Part shown: positions 25,561-36,299 of the stretch, in pieces
Position numbering within the stretch: position 1 is the first letter of the stretch
Layout: the number at the start of each line of letters is the position of its first letter
NCBI GenBank assembly: GCA_036924085.1
Contig: JAVGWX010000005.1
Span: forward strand, 96,586,730-96,650,729
DNA from: Ariolimax columbianus
Lineage: Eukaryota > Mollusca > Gastropoda > Stylommatophora > Arionidae
Length of the DNA stretch: 64,000 bases
Direction: 5' to 3'
Notes under the pieces: generated by a model
Database searches by the model: none
What the model was told of the DNA's origin: nothing
What the model saw: only the letters and a program-made list of their open reading frames with translations
Position numbers and translations under genes: made by a program

Positions 25561-25574
25561 TAATAGGCGTCTCA

Positions 25575-25810
25575 TTAGTGTAGTTGTAGAGCACTTGCTT
25601 TTCACGACAGAGGTACTTGGTTCATCTCACAAGACTTGTGCGCACCAATCGACGCAACTGTATATGAACACATTGCATACGACTAAGAAAGTAAAAGGTA
25701 GCGAGGAAACAAACTGCCCACTGTACCTCATAAACGCTGTGACTTAGTATACTGAAGTCTCTAACAACCTTATTCCCCAATAGTAGTGTAACTACTATCT
25801 GACAAACCTT
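25575..25810 (+). mobile_element. tRNA-derived SINE, family E, copy 1
   Basis: The A-box-like tagttgtagagcac (about 25581) and the B-box-like ggttcatctc (25619-25628) form a tRNA-like head. The body and tail resemble the copy at 27240-27600, with common blocks ctcataa and tgaagtctctaac. The tail includes the inverse of the 70-bp repeat core of 23895-24325. It is diverged and its boundaries are approximate. Confidence 0.55.
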
Positions 25811-26528
25811 GACTTAAACATAAAATGAGACTAACGTGAAATACGCGGAAAACTTATATTCAAACAGGCATTGATACGTCTGATGCTAGGTAGCCAAAGG
25901 CAATTCGGAGAAGGCTATTTCTTTATAAACTTCTTGCATCTTAGTAGGGCTGTCAGAGGGTAAGGAACATGTCATTGTTTTCTTTCGAAAGTATTTGCCA
26001 AAACAGTAGCTAGCTGTCTGCTCTTTTCGATTTTCAACTACGAAGAGCTCTTTTACGCGCAGAGTGTGCATAGGATCTTCAAGTTTATCGTCCCTCACTG
26101 AAAGGACAAGACACTCGATCCCACTTCATCTGAAATCAGTGGTCGCTTGAAACTTGCACAATTCGAATACCTACCTTTCATGCTTTCGTTCGTGCTGTCG
26201 CTGCCCTTTCTGGTACAAGAGTTTCCAACTCATGGATGTGCACAGTCAATCATTCCCAACAGCCTGCTGGGTGTCAAGTAAACATGTGTTATAAATAAAG
26301 CTCTAGAAATAATAGTCCATATATAATGCATGATAAAGTAAATCACTCATTTTCCCATAGATAGCAAAAGAAATAAAACCCACTAAATCATTGCAATAGA
26401 CATGGGGAACATTTTGTGGAAGTGTCGTTAGGTTATCGAATCTGTCATAATAAATCCATTACGTCGTCGAACGTGTACTAACACGGAACTTAGATTATCA
26501 AACTTATCTTTATGTGACACTCTGATCG
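25811..26528. other. No gene seen
   Basis: A minus-strand frame at 25886-26098 (about 70 codons, ordinary composition) has no domain I recognise. The rest is AT-rich unique sequence. Confidence 0.45.
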
Positions 26529-26539
26529 TCGGACTTTGT

Positions 26540-26655
26540 CTATGCGTCCTTTGGCTCACTAATCATGTCCACGTGCGGCCTGGAGATAGCCGGACATGCG
26601 TCCTTTGGCTCACTAATCATGTCTACGTGCGGCCTGGAGATAGCCGGACATGCGT
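26540..26655. repeat. 54-bp tandem duplication
   Basis: Two nearly identical copies of tgcgtcctttggctcac, then taatcatgt and cggcctggagatagccggac, differing at one base (tccacg versus tctacg), with the start of a third. Confidence 0.93.
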
Positions 26656-26694
26656 CATGTTGCAATTTGGTTATTGAACTTCAATATTATCTTT

Positions 26695-27110
26695 AAGCGG
26701 CCCATGTCCTATAACGTAATCTCCAGTGGCCCTCAAGGTGACTTTACAATAACGTAATGTCGAGTGGCCCTCAGTTTACTTCACAATAACGTAATTTCCA
26801 GTGGCCCTCAGTTTACTTCACAATAACGAAATATCCAGTGGCCCTCAGTTGACTTCACAATAACGTAATGTCCAGTGGCCCTCTAGGTGACTTAACAATA
26901 ACCTATTCCCCAGTGACCCTCAAGGTGACTTCACAATAACGTAATATCCAGTAGCCCTCAGTTTACTTCACAATAAAGTAATGTCCAGTGGCCCTCAAGG
27001 TGACTTTCCAATAACGTAATCTCCAGTGACCCTCAGTTTACCTCACAATAATGCAGTGTCCAGTGGCCCTCAGTTTACCTCACAATAACGTAATCCCGAG
27101 TGGCCTTCAA
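26695..27110. repeat. 37-bp minisatellite, about 11 copies
   Basis: The unit is gtggccctcagtttacttc followed by acaataacgtaatgtcca. gtggccc recurs at 26764 and 26801. Two subtypes differ in the centre (cagtttact versus caaggtgact). Confidence 0.94.
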
Positions 27111-27239
27111 CTTCAGTCTCTCCCCCACCCAACCTACACACAAACATCTCCGGACAGACCAAAAGCAGAACACCCTGACCTTGACTAGACTATACGCCCA
27201 TTACAGTCTTACATTAGGCTCTGCTGTTATTAGAGGTTC

Positions 27240-27600
27240 GTCGTGTGGACGTGTAGTTGGGATCAACGCCTTATAGTCTGGAGACACGAGTTCAAAGCCC
27301 AGGTAAGGCTTAAGTTTGGCTTTGCAGGATAAAATAAAAGTCTGTCCTGCACACTTTGCCGTGACTGGTCGGGAAATCGGGCCCCATTTCTCTGTTATTT
27401 GTATCCCTAATTCGGACCGCAGGAATAGAAACAAGCCCAATAAAGATAGTTTTATAGTATTTACTTTTAGGGAAAAAAAGGCAGCGAAGAAAGAAAATGT
27501 CGCTACATCTCATAAGTAAGCCTCGTGCAATGAAGTCTCTAACACTTCATTCCTGACAGCAGAGTCTGTTGTAGGATTACCTTGACCTTTCATCACTGCA
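27240..27600 (+). mobile_element. tRNA-derived SINE, family E, copy 2
   Basis: A clear pol III head has the A box gtagttgggatcaacgcc (27253-27270) and the B box gagttcaaagccc (27288-27300), 17 bp apart. A long non-tRNA body follows, ending near ctctaacacttcattcctg (27535-27555). No A run or target-site duplication is evident. The reverse-strand open frames across it are incidental. Confidence 0.78.
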
Positions 27601-27857
27601 CTTCTGGTAATCCCGTAGAAGCACAGCCTTCTTTAACCGGACACCGAAGTGCATGAATGCTGATGTTTCATGTATCTCGCTTACTATACACACTCCTGAA
27701 CCATGCTCTGAGCACGCACCTCCCAACTTAGCCGATGTTATCCTAATATACTCAATATATCTTGTAAAGAAACAATAACTCTTATTTAATTCAATGCAGT
27801 CTTTCACCTGTATTTAATACAGTTATAGAAAGTCAATATCATTTGTCAACAAAAAGC

Positions 27858-28116
27858 TTTTTTTTTTTTTTTTTTTTGCGTTCGCCTTATTTCTCTATTT
27901 ACCAAAAGCCAGTGTGTGCTGCACTGCGGTTTTTAGTTTGCGCCTGTCGGCCCAGTGCATTCCACTTCGGCATGCATTTTATGTAAGGGTCTACTTCCTC
28001 CTGCATGTTCTAAAGGTTTGCTTCCCCGGGGTAACGGTTGGTGCTGTGATGGCGAACGAACCCAGCACCTTCGGATTGTGAGCCGTGTCACTTAACCACT
28101 TACCCACGCCGTTCCC
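27858..28116 (-). mobile_element. tRNA-derived SINE, family A, copy 2
   Basis: This is the inverted homologue of 2191-2434. On the minus strand it begins gggaacggcgtgg, has a tRNA-like head with the B-box region ctgggttcgttcgcc, shares the middle block acccttacataaaatg, and ends aataaggcgaacgc plus a 20-base A run (T at 27858-27877). Both family A copies are diverged from each other by many substitutions. Confidence 0.9.
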
Positions 28117-28429
28117 AAAACAATATATGAGTATGTTTTTGTTCTTATGAATATATTTCATCATCTGGTTGACCAGTCATGAGAATGGTTGTAAGATTGG
28201 TTGAGTATGTCTCTCCATTGAACCACATCGTCTATAGCTCTCTTCATTTCAGCATAGATTCGTATTTGAATGTCTCTGCATGCCTGAGATGTTAAGGTGA
28301 GTATTGGTTGTTTCTTGTCTCTTTTCTATTGGAAGTGCCTCTCTTCCATCTTCTGTAGAAGACTTTCATGTCGTTAACTGTGTCCATGGATCAAGATGCT
28401 GAGCTGTGCATGAGCAGCAGTGGTCAGCG

Positions 28430-28675
28430 ACACAAAGCTGAATTCCAAAGTCAGGGCCAGTGACTCAAAGCTGAGTGCTAACGTCAGGGCCAATGACTCA
28501 AAGCTGAGTGCTAACGTCAGGGCCAGTGACTCAAAGCTGAGTGCTGCTAACATCAGGGCCAGTGACTCAAAACTGAGTGCTAACGTCAGGGCCAGTGACT
28601 CAAAGCTGAGTGCTGCTAACGTCAGGGCCAGTGACTCAAAGCTGAGTGCTAACGTCAGGGCCAGTGACTCAAAGC
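28430..28675. repeat. 33-36-bp array inside SINE B
   Basis: The unit gtcagggccagtgactcaaa, then gctgagtgctaac, occurs about seven times. Some units carry an extra gct that gives 36 bp. The single-copy ancestor in copies 1 and 2 reads gctagcgtcagggccagcg. Because all periods are multiples of 3, a 128-codon forward frame spans the array; it is an artefact. Confidence 0.93.
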
Positions 28676-28764
28676 TGCCAAGACCATGTTATAACCTCCA
28701 CGTGTTGATCCTGGATAAAAAACTGCAACAGAGCAGATTGGCTAGGGATGAAGGGGTCCAAGAG

Positions 28765-29935
28765 GGAGCACTAACCCGGGAGAAGGGATTGAAGAGGGAA
28801 CACTAACTCGGGAGAAGGGATTGAAGAGGGAACACTAACTCGGGAGAAGGGATTGAAGAGGGAACACTAACTCGGGAGAAGGGATCCAAGAGGGAACACT
28901 AACTCGGGAGAAGGGATCAAAGAGGGAACACTAACTCGGGAGAAGGGATCCAAGAGTGAACACTAACTCGGGAGAAGGGATCCAAGAGGGAACACTAACT
29001 CGGGAGAAGGGATCAAAGAGGGAACACTAACTCGGGAGAAGGGATCCAAGAGGGAACACTAACTCGGGAGAAGGGATCCAAGAGGGAACACTAACTCGGG
29101 AGAAGGGATCCAAGAGGGAACACTAACTCGGGAGAAGGGATCCAAGAGGGAACACTAACTCGGGAGAAGGGATCAAAGAGGGAACACTAACTCGGGAGAA
29201 GGGATCCAAGAGGGAACACGAACTCGGGAGAAGGGATCCAAGAGGGAACACTAACTCGGGAGAAGGGATCAAAGAGGGAACACTAACTCGGGAGAAGGGA
29301 TCCAAGAGGGAACACTAACTCGGGAGAAGGGATCCAAGAGGGAACACTAACTCGGGAGAAGGGATCAAAGAGGGAACACTAACTCGGGAGAAGGGATCCA
29401 AGAGGGAACACTAACTCGGGAGAAGGGATCTAAGAGGGAACACTAACTCGGGAGAAGGGATCAAAGAGGGAACACTAACTCGGGAGAAGGGATCCATGAG
29501 GGAACACTAGCCCGGGAGAAGTGATCCAAGAGGGAACACTAACTCAGGAGAAGGGATTGAAGAGGGAACACTAACTCGGGAGAAGGGATTGAAGAGGGAA
29601 CACTAACTTAGGAGAAGGGATTGAAGAGGGAACACTAACTTAGGAGAAGGGATCCAAGAGTGAACACTAACTCGGGAGAAGGGATCCAAGAGGGAACACT
29701 AACTCGGGAGAAGGGATCCAAGAGGGAACACTAACTCGGGAGAAGGGATCCAAGAGGGAACACTAACTCGGGAGAAGGGATCCAAGAGGGAATACTAACT
29801 CGGGAGAAGGGATCAGAGAGGGAACACTAACTCGGGAGAAGGGATCCAAGAGGGAACACTAGCCCGGGAGAAGGGATCAAAGAGGGAACACTAACCCGGG
29901 AGAAAGTATCCAAGAGGGAACACTAGCCCGGTACC
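28765..29935. repeat. 32-bp array inside SINE B, about 36 copies
   Basis: The unit is ctaactcgggagaaggga followed by tccaagagggaaca (32 bp, for example aactcggg at 29061 and 29093). It descends from the single SINE block ggagaagggatcgaagagg. The variant bases after ggat (cca versus caa) recur every third unit between about 29170 and 29458, giving a 96-bp higher-order period. Units at both ends read ttgaag, nearer the ancestral tcgaag. Confidence 0.95.
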
Positions 29936-30169
29936 CAGTATTGCCATGCTGAAGTCGGATGTGTCGGACCAAATCGGGCACATATCTCCAGTCAAACTGT
30001 AAACTACGTCACAACGCATTCCGTTCTCCGGACAACATTCCTGCTACTTACATAACCCTTTCCTGAACTTAGTAGCGAGAGTTGAACAGCGAGCGACGAA
30101 GAAGAAGAAGAAGTATATTGTGTTCCATCCAACTCAATCTTCATTTCTGTATCATTATCATCATTCGTC

Positions 30170-31270
30170 TTTGTGCGTCTAGCTCAGTGGGGACTTTGTC
30201 ATGTAAGCATCTTTTTGTCCAACTTACAAGTTGCATTATACTGTAGCACCATATTTCTAACGCTTCCAAGCTTTTTTCATCCTTTGCAAGAGTCCATGTC
30301 TCAGTCCCATACAATGCAATTGACCATATATTATTATTCTCCTGTTAAATCCCGATGTTCAGAAATTTATGTTATTTTCTCTAAAGACCTTTATTTGTCT
30401 GTGCAATCATTGTCCTAATTTCCGTCTCATTGCGTGCATCTTCAGTTCTTATTTGCTTCAAACATGTCAGCGTCTGTGCTTGTTCGATTATTTCTCCATC
30501 GGTGGTTCTATTTATTTGCTTGTGATGTTTGTCGATTACCAAAGTCTTTGTCTTCAGTTTATTCAATTCCATGCAAAACTTATTGGCTGTGCTATTCATT
30601 TTTTAAGCACCCTTCGCTGCTAGTGATCCTCCCACTATGACTTGATCATCGGCAAAGCTAATGTCATTAACTTTCATATCATTGACTTTGACATCCCTAT
30701 TACTTCTTCTTCTTCTTCTTCGTACGCAGTCAGACAGTAACCATTATTGTTTCGAAAAAAGCGGCGGTCATCCTGAGGCTGTCGACACTGCCATAGAGTT
30801 TGTCTTGCAGTTCCACTGGTGATGGCCACATCTGCTCTCTCTGATCCTCGTATGTCTGGCAGTTCTGCAGCAGATGTTCAGCGGTCATTTTACCGGTACC
30901 GCACGGGCATTCGTCGGTACCACCTATCTTTAATTTGTTGAATAGGTGGTACCTCAGTCTATTGTGATATCCCTATTACAACTTCCAACATCTTTTTCCA
31001 TCTTCTGAGAATATGCGTTATTGAGGCTTGTTGAACACAAGGAACCCTGTCATTGCCGCTGTCTTAATTAAACTGGATCTGTTAGTTCTTCATTAATTGA
31101 AATAATGGTCTGGTGATTTGCATACAGGTTCTGGATTCACCTAGTGGTCGGTCTCAATATACATTTTTGTTGCAACATCTGAAAAAGTTTGTGCCAAGGA
31201 ACACGGTCAAAGACTTTCTCGTAGTTAAATGTATATCCCAGTGGCAGTTAGAGGACTCGAGTGTTAGGCA
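30170..31270 (-). mobile_element. Decayed RTE-like LINE, split by a LINE J fragment
   Basis: The minus-strand translation in mixed frames gives FDRVPWHKLFQML near 31225, RIQNLYANHQ-like text near 31120, ISFADDQVI near 30645, MELNKLKTKTLVI near 30565 and SIALYGTETWTLAKDE near 30300. This is the ordered RT core and thumb of an RTE-like LINE. Positions 30704-30968 are a later insertion, and the decayed reading resumes on the other side. It has many stops and frameshifts. Confidence 0.82.
30704..30968 (-). mobile_element. LINE J, 265-bp 5'-truncated copy nested in an older LINE
   Basis: It is homologous to the last 260 bp of LINE J (cysteine-rich C terminus and (GAA)n tail). It is flanked by the perfect 11-bp direct repeat atccctattac at 30693-30703 and 30969-30979. 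It retains the accgctg heptamer that is missing from the complete copy at about 31733. It interrupts the decayed LINE at 30170-31270, so it is younger than that element. Confidence 0.94.
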
Positions 31271-31546
31271 AGTTCGTTCACACGTTTCGAAGGGGGTCGA
31301 GGGTATGTACGTAAAAATGTTCCATGACCTGTTTGGATATAGATTGTTCTGCTTTGAATACTTTTAAAATACTTTTCAAATGCTATGGAAACCGTGTTGG
31401 CCCTTGTTAAAAGCACATTATTATGTAAGCACACAATTAAAATGAGCAATATCGTGGAACAAAATAAGTCGTGACCAAATGTTTTTATTCCTGAAAGTTG
31501 ACATTTTTTGAGCAGACCTAAAAAAATTATGTCATATTTCCTTAAT

Positions 31547-31559
31547 GAAAATGATATAT
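31547..31559. repeat. LINE J target-site duplication, left copy
   Basis: gaaaatgatatat here is repeated exactly at 35575-35587. The two copies bracket the 4.0-kb LINE J. Confidence 0.95.
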
Positions 31560-34500
31560 CTTCTTCTTCTTCTGCGTACGCAGTCATACAGTAACCATTA
31601 TTTTTTCGAAAAAAGCGGCGGTCATCCTGAGTCTGTCGCCACTGCCATAGAGCTTGTCTTGCAGTTCCACTGGTAATGGCCACATCTGCTCTCTCTGATC
31701 CTCGTATGTCGGGCAGTTCTGAAGCAGATGTTCATTTTACCAGTACCGCACGGGCATTCGTCGGTACACCCTATCTTCAATTTGTTGAATAGGTGGTACC
31801 TAGGTCTGTTGTGGCCAGTACGAAGTCTGAAGACAACGACCTGCTCTCTTCGGTTCAACTGGTAATAGGCATCGTTTTTGGTGTAACCAGTATGTTCGGT
31901 TTCCCATTTGGTCATGTATCTGGCTTTGATAAGCCGTTTTTACTCTTCGTACGTCATACTGGTATCTGTTTGTGGTAGTCTTGCACCTTCTTTTGCCAGT
32001 CTGTCTGCCTCCTCGTTGCCTTGGATGTTGCAGTGTGACGGAACCCACTGTACCACTACCCTTTTTGGTGCGGACTGCTGGCACAGTTTGCAGCGTGCTG
32101 CTCTTAAATCATTAAGCTCAGTGTTTTTCTGGCTTTTTAGCGCTGTGACTACGGCGAGAGCATCTGTCAGCAGGACTATATGGCTCTCATTTTCACTGTG
32201 TGTCACCATTTCTTCCACTGCCGCCCTCAGTGCCTCTGCCTCCGCTCTGAAATTGCTTGTGTACTTACCAGTAGCGAATGACAGTGTTATTTTTCTGCCA
32301 TTTGGTAGGTTCAGGAATGATCCTGCCCCTCCGTTCTGTGTTGTGTTTGTTACAGAACCGTCGGTGTATGCATGGGTCCAGTTCATGCTTGGGTAGCTTT
32401 TCGTTATGAAGCTTAGGGTAGTATCTCTCCTTTCTTTTTCAGTCTGGCAGTTTTTGTTTGCAATACCTGGTATATTTTCTACCACCTCTGGAAATATATC
32501 CTGCCTCCAGGTAGGTTTTCGTACAGTAGTGATGGGTTTTGGTGTTGTTAGTGCGTTTATGGGATCTTCGTGCATCTTTGCTTTGGCTATTTCTGCAAAG
32601 TTTCTCCGCTTTAGTTTCCCATTTCCCAAATTGTTTAGTCTCTGGTGCATTGGATGGTCGGTCAGTCTTCGGAGTTTCTCTGACTGCAGCTGGGCTCTGC
32701 AGTCTCTTCTATCGGTCATGGATTGCAGTTTTGTAATCTTTTCAAGTTCTACAATTGGCGTTGACTTCATGCCACCAGTTATAATTCTCATGGCTTGGTT
32801 TTGAAGTTTGTTAACTTTATCGAAGTTCGCCTTCGCTGCTGTTGTCCATGCCGCAATGCCATACTCGAGAACTGGTCTCACTCTTCCAGTGTACAGTTTC
32901 TTTAGTATGCCTTCGTCTGCTCCCCAGCTTGTGCCAGCAAGTTTCCTCATGATTGCCATTCTTTCTCTGGCTTTCATTCGGTTTCTCTCAATCTGACTTT
33001 TCCATGTCATGCGCCGATCAAATGTGACTCCCAGATAGGTTGGGTTGTCGTTTGGCTGCAGGATTTTGCCATTTAGACTTAATTTGGTACTTTGGGGTTT
33101 TAATGAAAGCGAGAATATTGTGCATGTGGTTTTCTCCAAGTTTATTTTGACCAGCCATGAGTTCGCCCACTCTTCCAGAGATGTTAGCGCCGTCTGCATC
33201 CGATTTCTTGCTATGGTGAGATTGTTTTCAGAGGTCCACATAGCCAGATCGTCTGCAAACATTGAGCTATGGACTCTTCTTGGTATATTCTCTGTAATAT
33301 CGTTTATATATACCAGGAAGAGTGTGGGTGACAATACTCCCCCTTGGGGTACTCCCTGCTCGAGTGTTACCTTTTTGCTCATCTGCCCTTGTACTTGGAC
33401 TCTGGCCGTTCTTTGTTTGAGGTAGTGGTTGATCCACTTGTACATCTTCCCACAGACATCACTTCTTCTTAGCTTGACTCTAAGTCAATCTTTCCAGACT
33501 TTGTCAAATGCCTTTTCCAGATCCACCCAAACAGCTACTGTGTGTTTCTGTGCCTGGTAGGCATCTTCTATCTCCTGGGCTATGAGGATGACCTGGTCCT
33601 CAGTGGATCTGTGCTGTCTAAAGCCGGCTTGCTGTGGAATTAGTATTCGTTTTTCTTCCAGATGCCACATCAGTCTGGCGTTTATCATACGTTCCATCAG
33701 CTTGCCGACACAGCTCAGTAGGCTGATGGGCCTGTATCCATTTGGATCTATTTTGTCCTTTCCTGTTTTTGGTACTGTTACCAGTATTGTGTCTTTCCAT
33801 GCCTGGGGTACAATTCCCCTTTTCCAGCTTTGGTTCAGGACCGATAGCAGTTTCTTCTTCGCTGTTTGGCCCAGCCCCATCAGCATTTCGTTTGTTATCC
33901 CGTCTTTTCCGCGAGATTTCCTTTTCTTTAGTGTTCTCATAGACTCTTCCATTTCGCGCATTGTTAGTTTGGCCATCATGTGCTCTTCAGGAGCCGTATT
34001 CATGTTTTCGTGTCCCTTTAGCTCTTCGCTAATGTCTGTATGCTTATCTGCAGGGACCTCGATGTGGTTTGCTCTGGCATAGTGATCGACAAAGGCGTTT
34101 GCGGCTTTCTTACCTGTGATCAAGTTCTCGCCCTGCTTGATAGTAATTTGTTTATTTGACGGGGTTTCGTCGTTCATGGCTCTGACTAGCTTCCATAGCT
34201 TGTTCCCGTCTTTGTCCAGGTTTAGACTTTCCGTTTTATTTTTCCAGCTTTCTCTTGCTGTTTGCTTGAGAGTGTATTTGTACTTCGCCGCGGCGGCTTT
34301 GAGGGCGATGTTTGCCTCCATGGATTTTTCTCGCTCTGCCATGTTCCTACAATTTGTTACTGCATCTTCCACTTTCTGCAACTCATCATTCCAGTAGGGC
34401 TTATAGTTTTTCCTAGCTCCTCTTGGGATGGTTTCAGTGGCGGCTTGCATTATTGCCTTGCTTAGGCTCTCTACCATGGGCTTCATTTTTGTGTTTCGTG

Positions 34501-35574
34501 TGTTGATGGTTTCACACAGCCCATCTGTCAGGATTGCAAATCTGTCCCAGTCGGCTCGTTTGTAATTCCAACGTGGGAGCGGTTTTGTTCCCTGTGGGCC
34601 TACTTCCATGTCAATGGTTAGCCTGATCGGCCTGTGGTCGCTACCTGCCAGTTGGTTTAGCACCTGGCGGTCTATTTTATGGTGAATGTCCTGTGTGGAG
34701 AAGGCCAAATCTGGAGTCGAGGTGGTATGCCATGTTCTTGAATAGAAGCTAGGGCTATCCTCCGGCCTATTGATTAGGGAGAGATTTGCATCTATCTCTC
34801 AATCTTCCACTTCGTCACCTCTGCTGTCTGTGTCAGAGTATCCCCATCTCTCCGAGTGGCTGTTGAAATCTCCAACTACTATGCAGTTGGAGTCTCTGAC
34901 CTCCATACTCGAGAGCGATAGGTCTCTATTTGGTGGTCCGTACAGATTGAAAATGCGGAGCTTCGTCTCTTGAGCCATTATGTCAACTCCTACAATTTCT
35001 GCTTGTCCGGTGTGATTGACAGATACCGCGCTACTCGGTATGCAGTTTCTGGTCAGTATCAGGACCCCTCCTTTGTGGCCTTCTCTATCTAGACGGAAGG
35101 TCTGGTATCCTCTGATTGAGAATTTATGGTTATTGTTGAGGTGCGTTTCCTGGATACATGCCACGTCAATCTTACCTTCATGCAGGTGATGTGTTAGGGA
35201 AAGTTTTTTGTTAATGACTCCCTCCGCATTCCACTGTAGTATTTTGAGGGTCTTGAGGTTTTGGCCAATAGAAGTTGCCCCATAGCCATGTGCCTTGACT
35301 CCACGACGCATGGGTGGGTGACCACCGGTAGTCAAGGGTGGGCCCCTTCGAGGCGTGAGGCTCGGCACTATCGCTGCCTGGCGGGACTCCGCAAGATGAG
35401 CGCCATGCGTTTTTCTAATAGGTTGTACTGCCATCATGCTGCGATTTACGTTGCACTCTTTTGTTAGGCTTGCGGCCCCGTGCATCCGATTTCAACAGGC
35501 GTTTCTGTAGGGATGCCCTCCTTAGCCTTTGGCTGTCCCCAGCCTATCTGCAAGGCAGCAGTTGTTTATGATCA
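31560..35574 (-). mobile_element. LINE J, complete or near-complete 4.0-kb non-LTR retrotransposon
   Basis: It is bounded by a perfect 13-bp target-site duplication. The 3' end (31560 side) is a (GAA)n tail. The 5' end lies about 90 bp above the first ATG of the coding frame. One long frame encodes, in order, an APE-type endonuclease, a reverse transcriptase, RNase H and a cysteine/histidine C terminus, an architecture known from the I and Jockey-related groups. No separate ORF1 is visible, so either the lineage lacks one or the 5' end is truncated. Two shorter copies in this window (18133-18915 and 30704-30968) share its 3' end. Confidence 0.93.
31600..35485 (-). pseudogene. LINE J polyprotein: endonuclease, reverse transcriptase, RNase H
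   Basis: One frame runs from ATG at 35485 for about 1,250 codons with only three stops: TGA at 34799 (after DEVED), TGA at 33485 (after KVWKD) and TAA near 31940 (after TYEE, where the 18260 copy has serine). Each is one base change from sense. A 7-nt deletion near 31733 then shifts the C terminus. Endonuclease landmarks are ILQWNAEG, QETHL, VGDFNSHSERWGY and SDHRPI. Reverse-transcriptase landmarks are DLEKAFDKVW, QGGVLSPTLF and MFADDLAMW. RNase H acidic sites lie in YTDGS, RAEAEAL, LTDAL and NEEAD. The catalytic residues I can see are intact, so loss of function is recent. Confidence 0.92.
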
Positions 35575-35587
35575 GAAAATGATATAT
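35575..35587. repeat. LINE J target-site duplication, right copy
   Basis: gaaaatgatatat, identical to 31547-31559. The A-rich start fits the usual preference of APE-type endonucleases. Confidence 0.95.
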
Positions 35588-36295
35588 GAATTAGGATATT
35601 ACTACAAAACATTTAAACAAAATTAAATTGGTTTTTAAAAAAAACTCATTTCTTTACTTGTTTGTAAAAGTCTAGACTCCGCTGCTTCTTTACAATTGCA
35701 TCAATGAGCAAGGCGTAGAAATATTTCCCCTGGATAATTGGATATTAAGCAGTCGTTTTTCTATCACCAACAGAATCAGGTCGGTTAGTCTATTCATCAT
35801 ACTATTGCGTTTACAGTCTTTTCTTCTTTCCTAAGGTACACATTTGTATATCGTGTTCAGTGATGTGCTTGCCAACTAAAGAATGAATGCACATAACTCA
35901 GACGGCACAGCTGACAATACACGTTCGCCATTTTTTTGTATCAATAGCTTATCCAAGATAACGTGACAAGATTACTCGTTCATTGGCAGGAAGCGAATTA
36001 ATCCTTCCTTCTAATCCTTCCAATCTCCATCCTCTTCCAATCCACCCCAACCTTCTCTCTCTTCTCCACGCACCGACCCCTCCCACCCGCCCAAGGTACT
36101 GACTAATTTCCGCCCAAAGGAGTTGAGTAACTAAAGTCTTCTGTATTTGCCTTCCAACCGTCTATCCTTGCGCAGTCACGTCTAAAGGCGAGGTCGAGTT
36201 ACAGTGTAAGAAATAGTGACTGACTTCTATGCAACTGCTACAGAGTTAGAATAACAGTAACTATAACTTATTTCTGAGTTGTCCGCCGGGGTCTT
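35588..36295. other. Unique sequence, no gene seen
   Basis: A C-rich patch lies at 36000-36100. No open frame or element was recognised. Confidence 0.55.
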
Positions 36296-36299
36296 TTTG

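Larger units (their letters stand above)
28388..30114 (+). mobile_element. SINE family B, copy 3, expanded by two internal arrays
   Basis: The ends match the 352-361-bp SINE B. The start is ggatcaagatgctgagc. The middle block cctccacgtgttgatcctgg lies near 28697, and the end is cgacgaagaagaagaag at 30099-30115. Two internal segments are tandemly amplified: a 33-bp unit (28430-28675) and a 32-bp unit (28765-29935). These raise the length to about 1.7 kb. Imperfect flanking repeats (tgtgtccat on the left, tgtgttccat on the right) suggest the original target-site duplication. Both tandem units are present once in copies 1 and 2, so amplification followed or accompanied insertion of this copy. 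Confidence 0.9.

Noticed and set aside
25886..26098. Minus-strand 70-codon frame with ordinary composition
   Set aside because: It has no recognised domain, splice context or second copy. It is too short to support a gene call.
27240..27310. Functional tRNA gene
   Set aside because: A and B boxes are present, but the acceptor stem does not pair and a long SINE body follows. The heads at 2191, 15660, 19990, 23685 and 25575 were rejected for similar reasons.
28765..29935. Possible CRISPR array (regular 32-bp repeats)
   Set aside because: Units are directly adjacent with no unique spacers, and the array lies inside a SINE in a eukaryotic context.
31908..34465. Forward-strand frames of 60-166 codons across LINE J
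   Set aside because: They are antisense to the LINE J polyprotein, which explains the sequence with ordered catalytic motifs.
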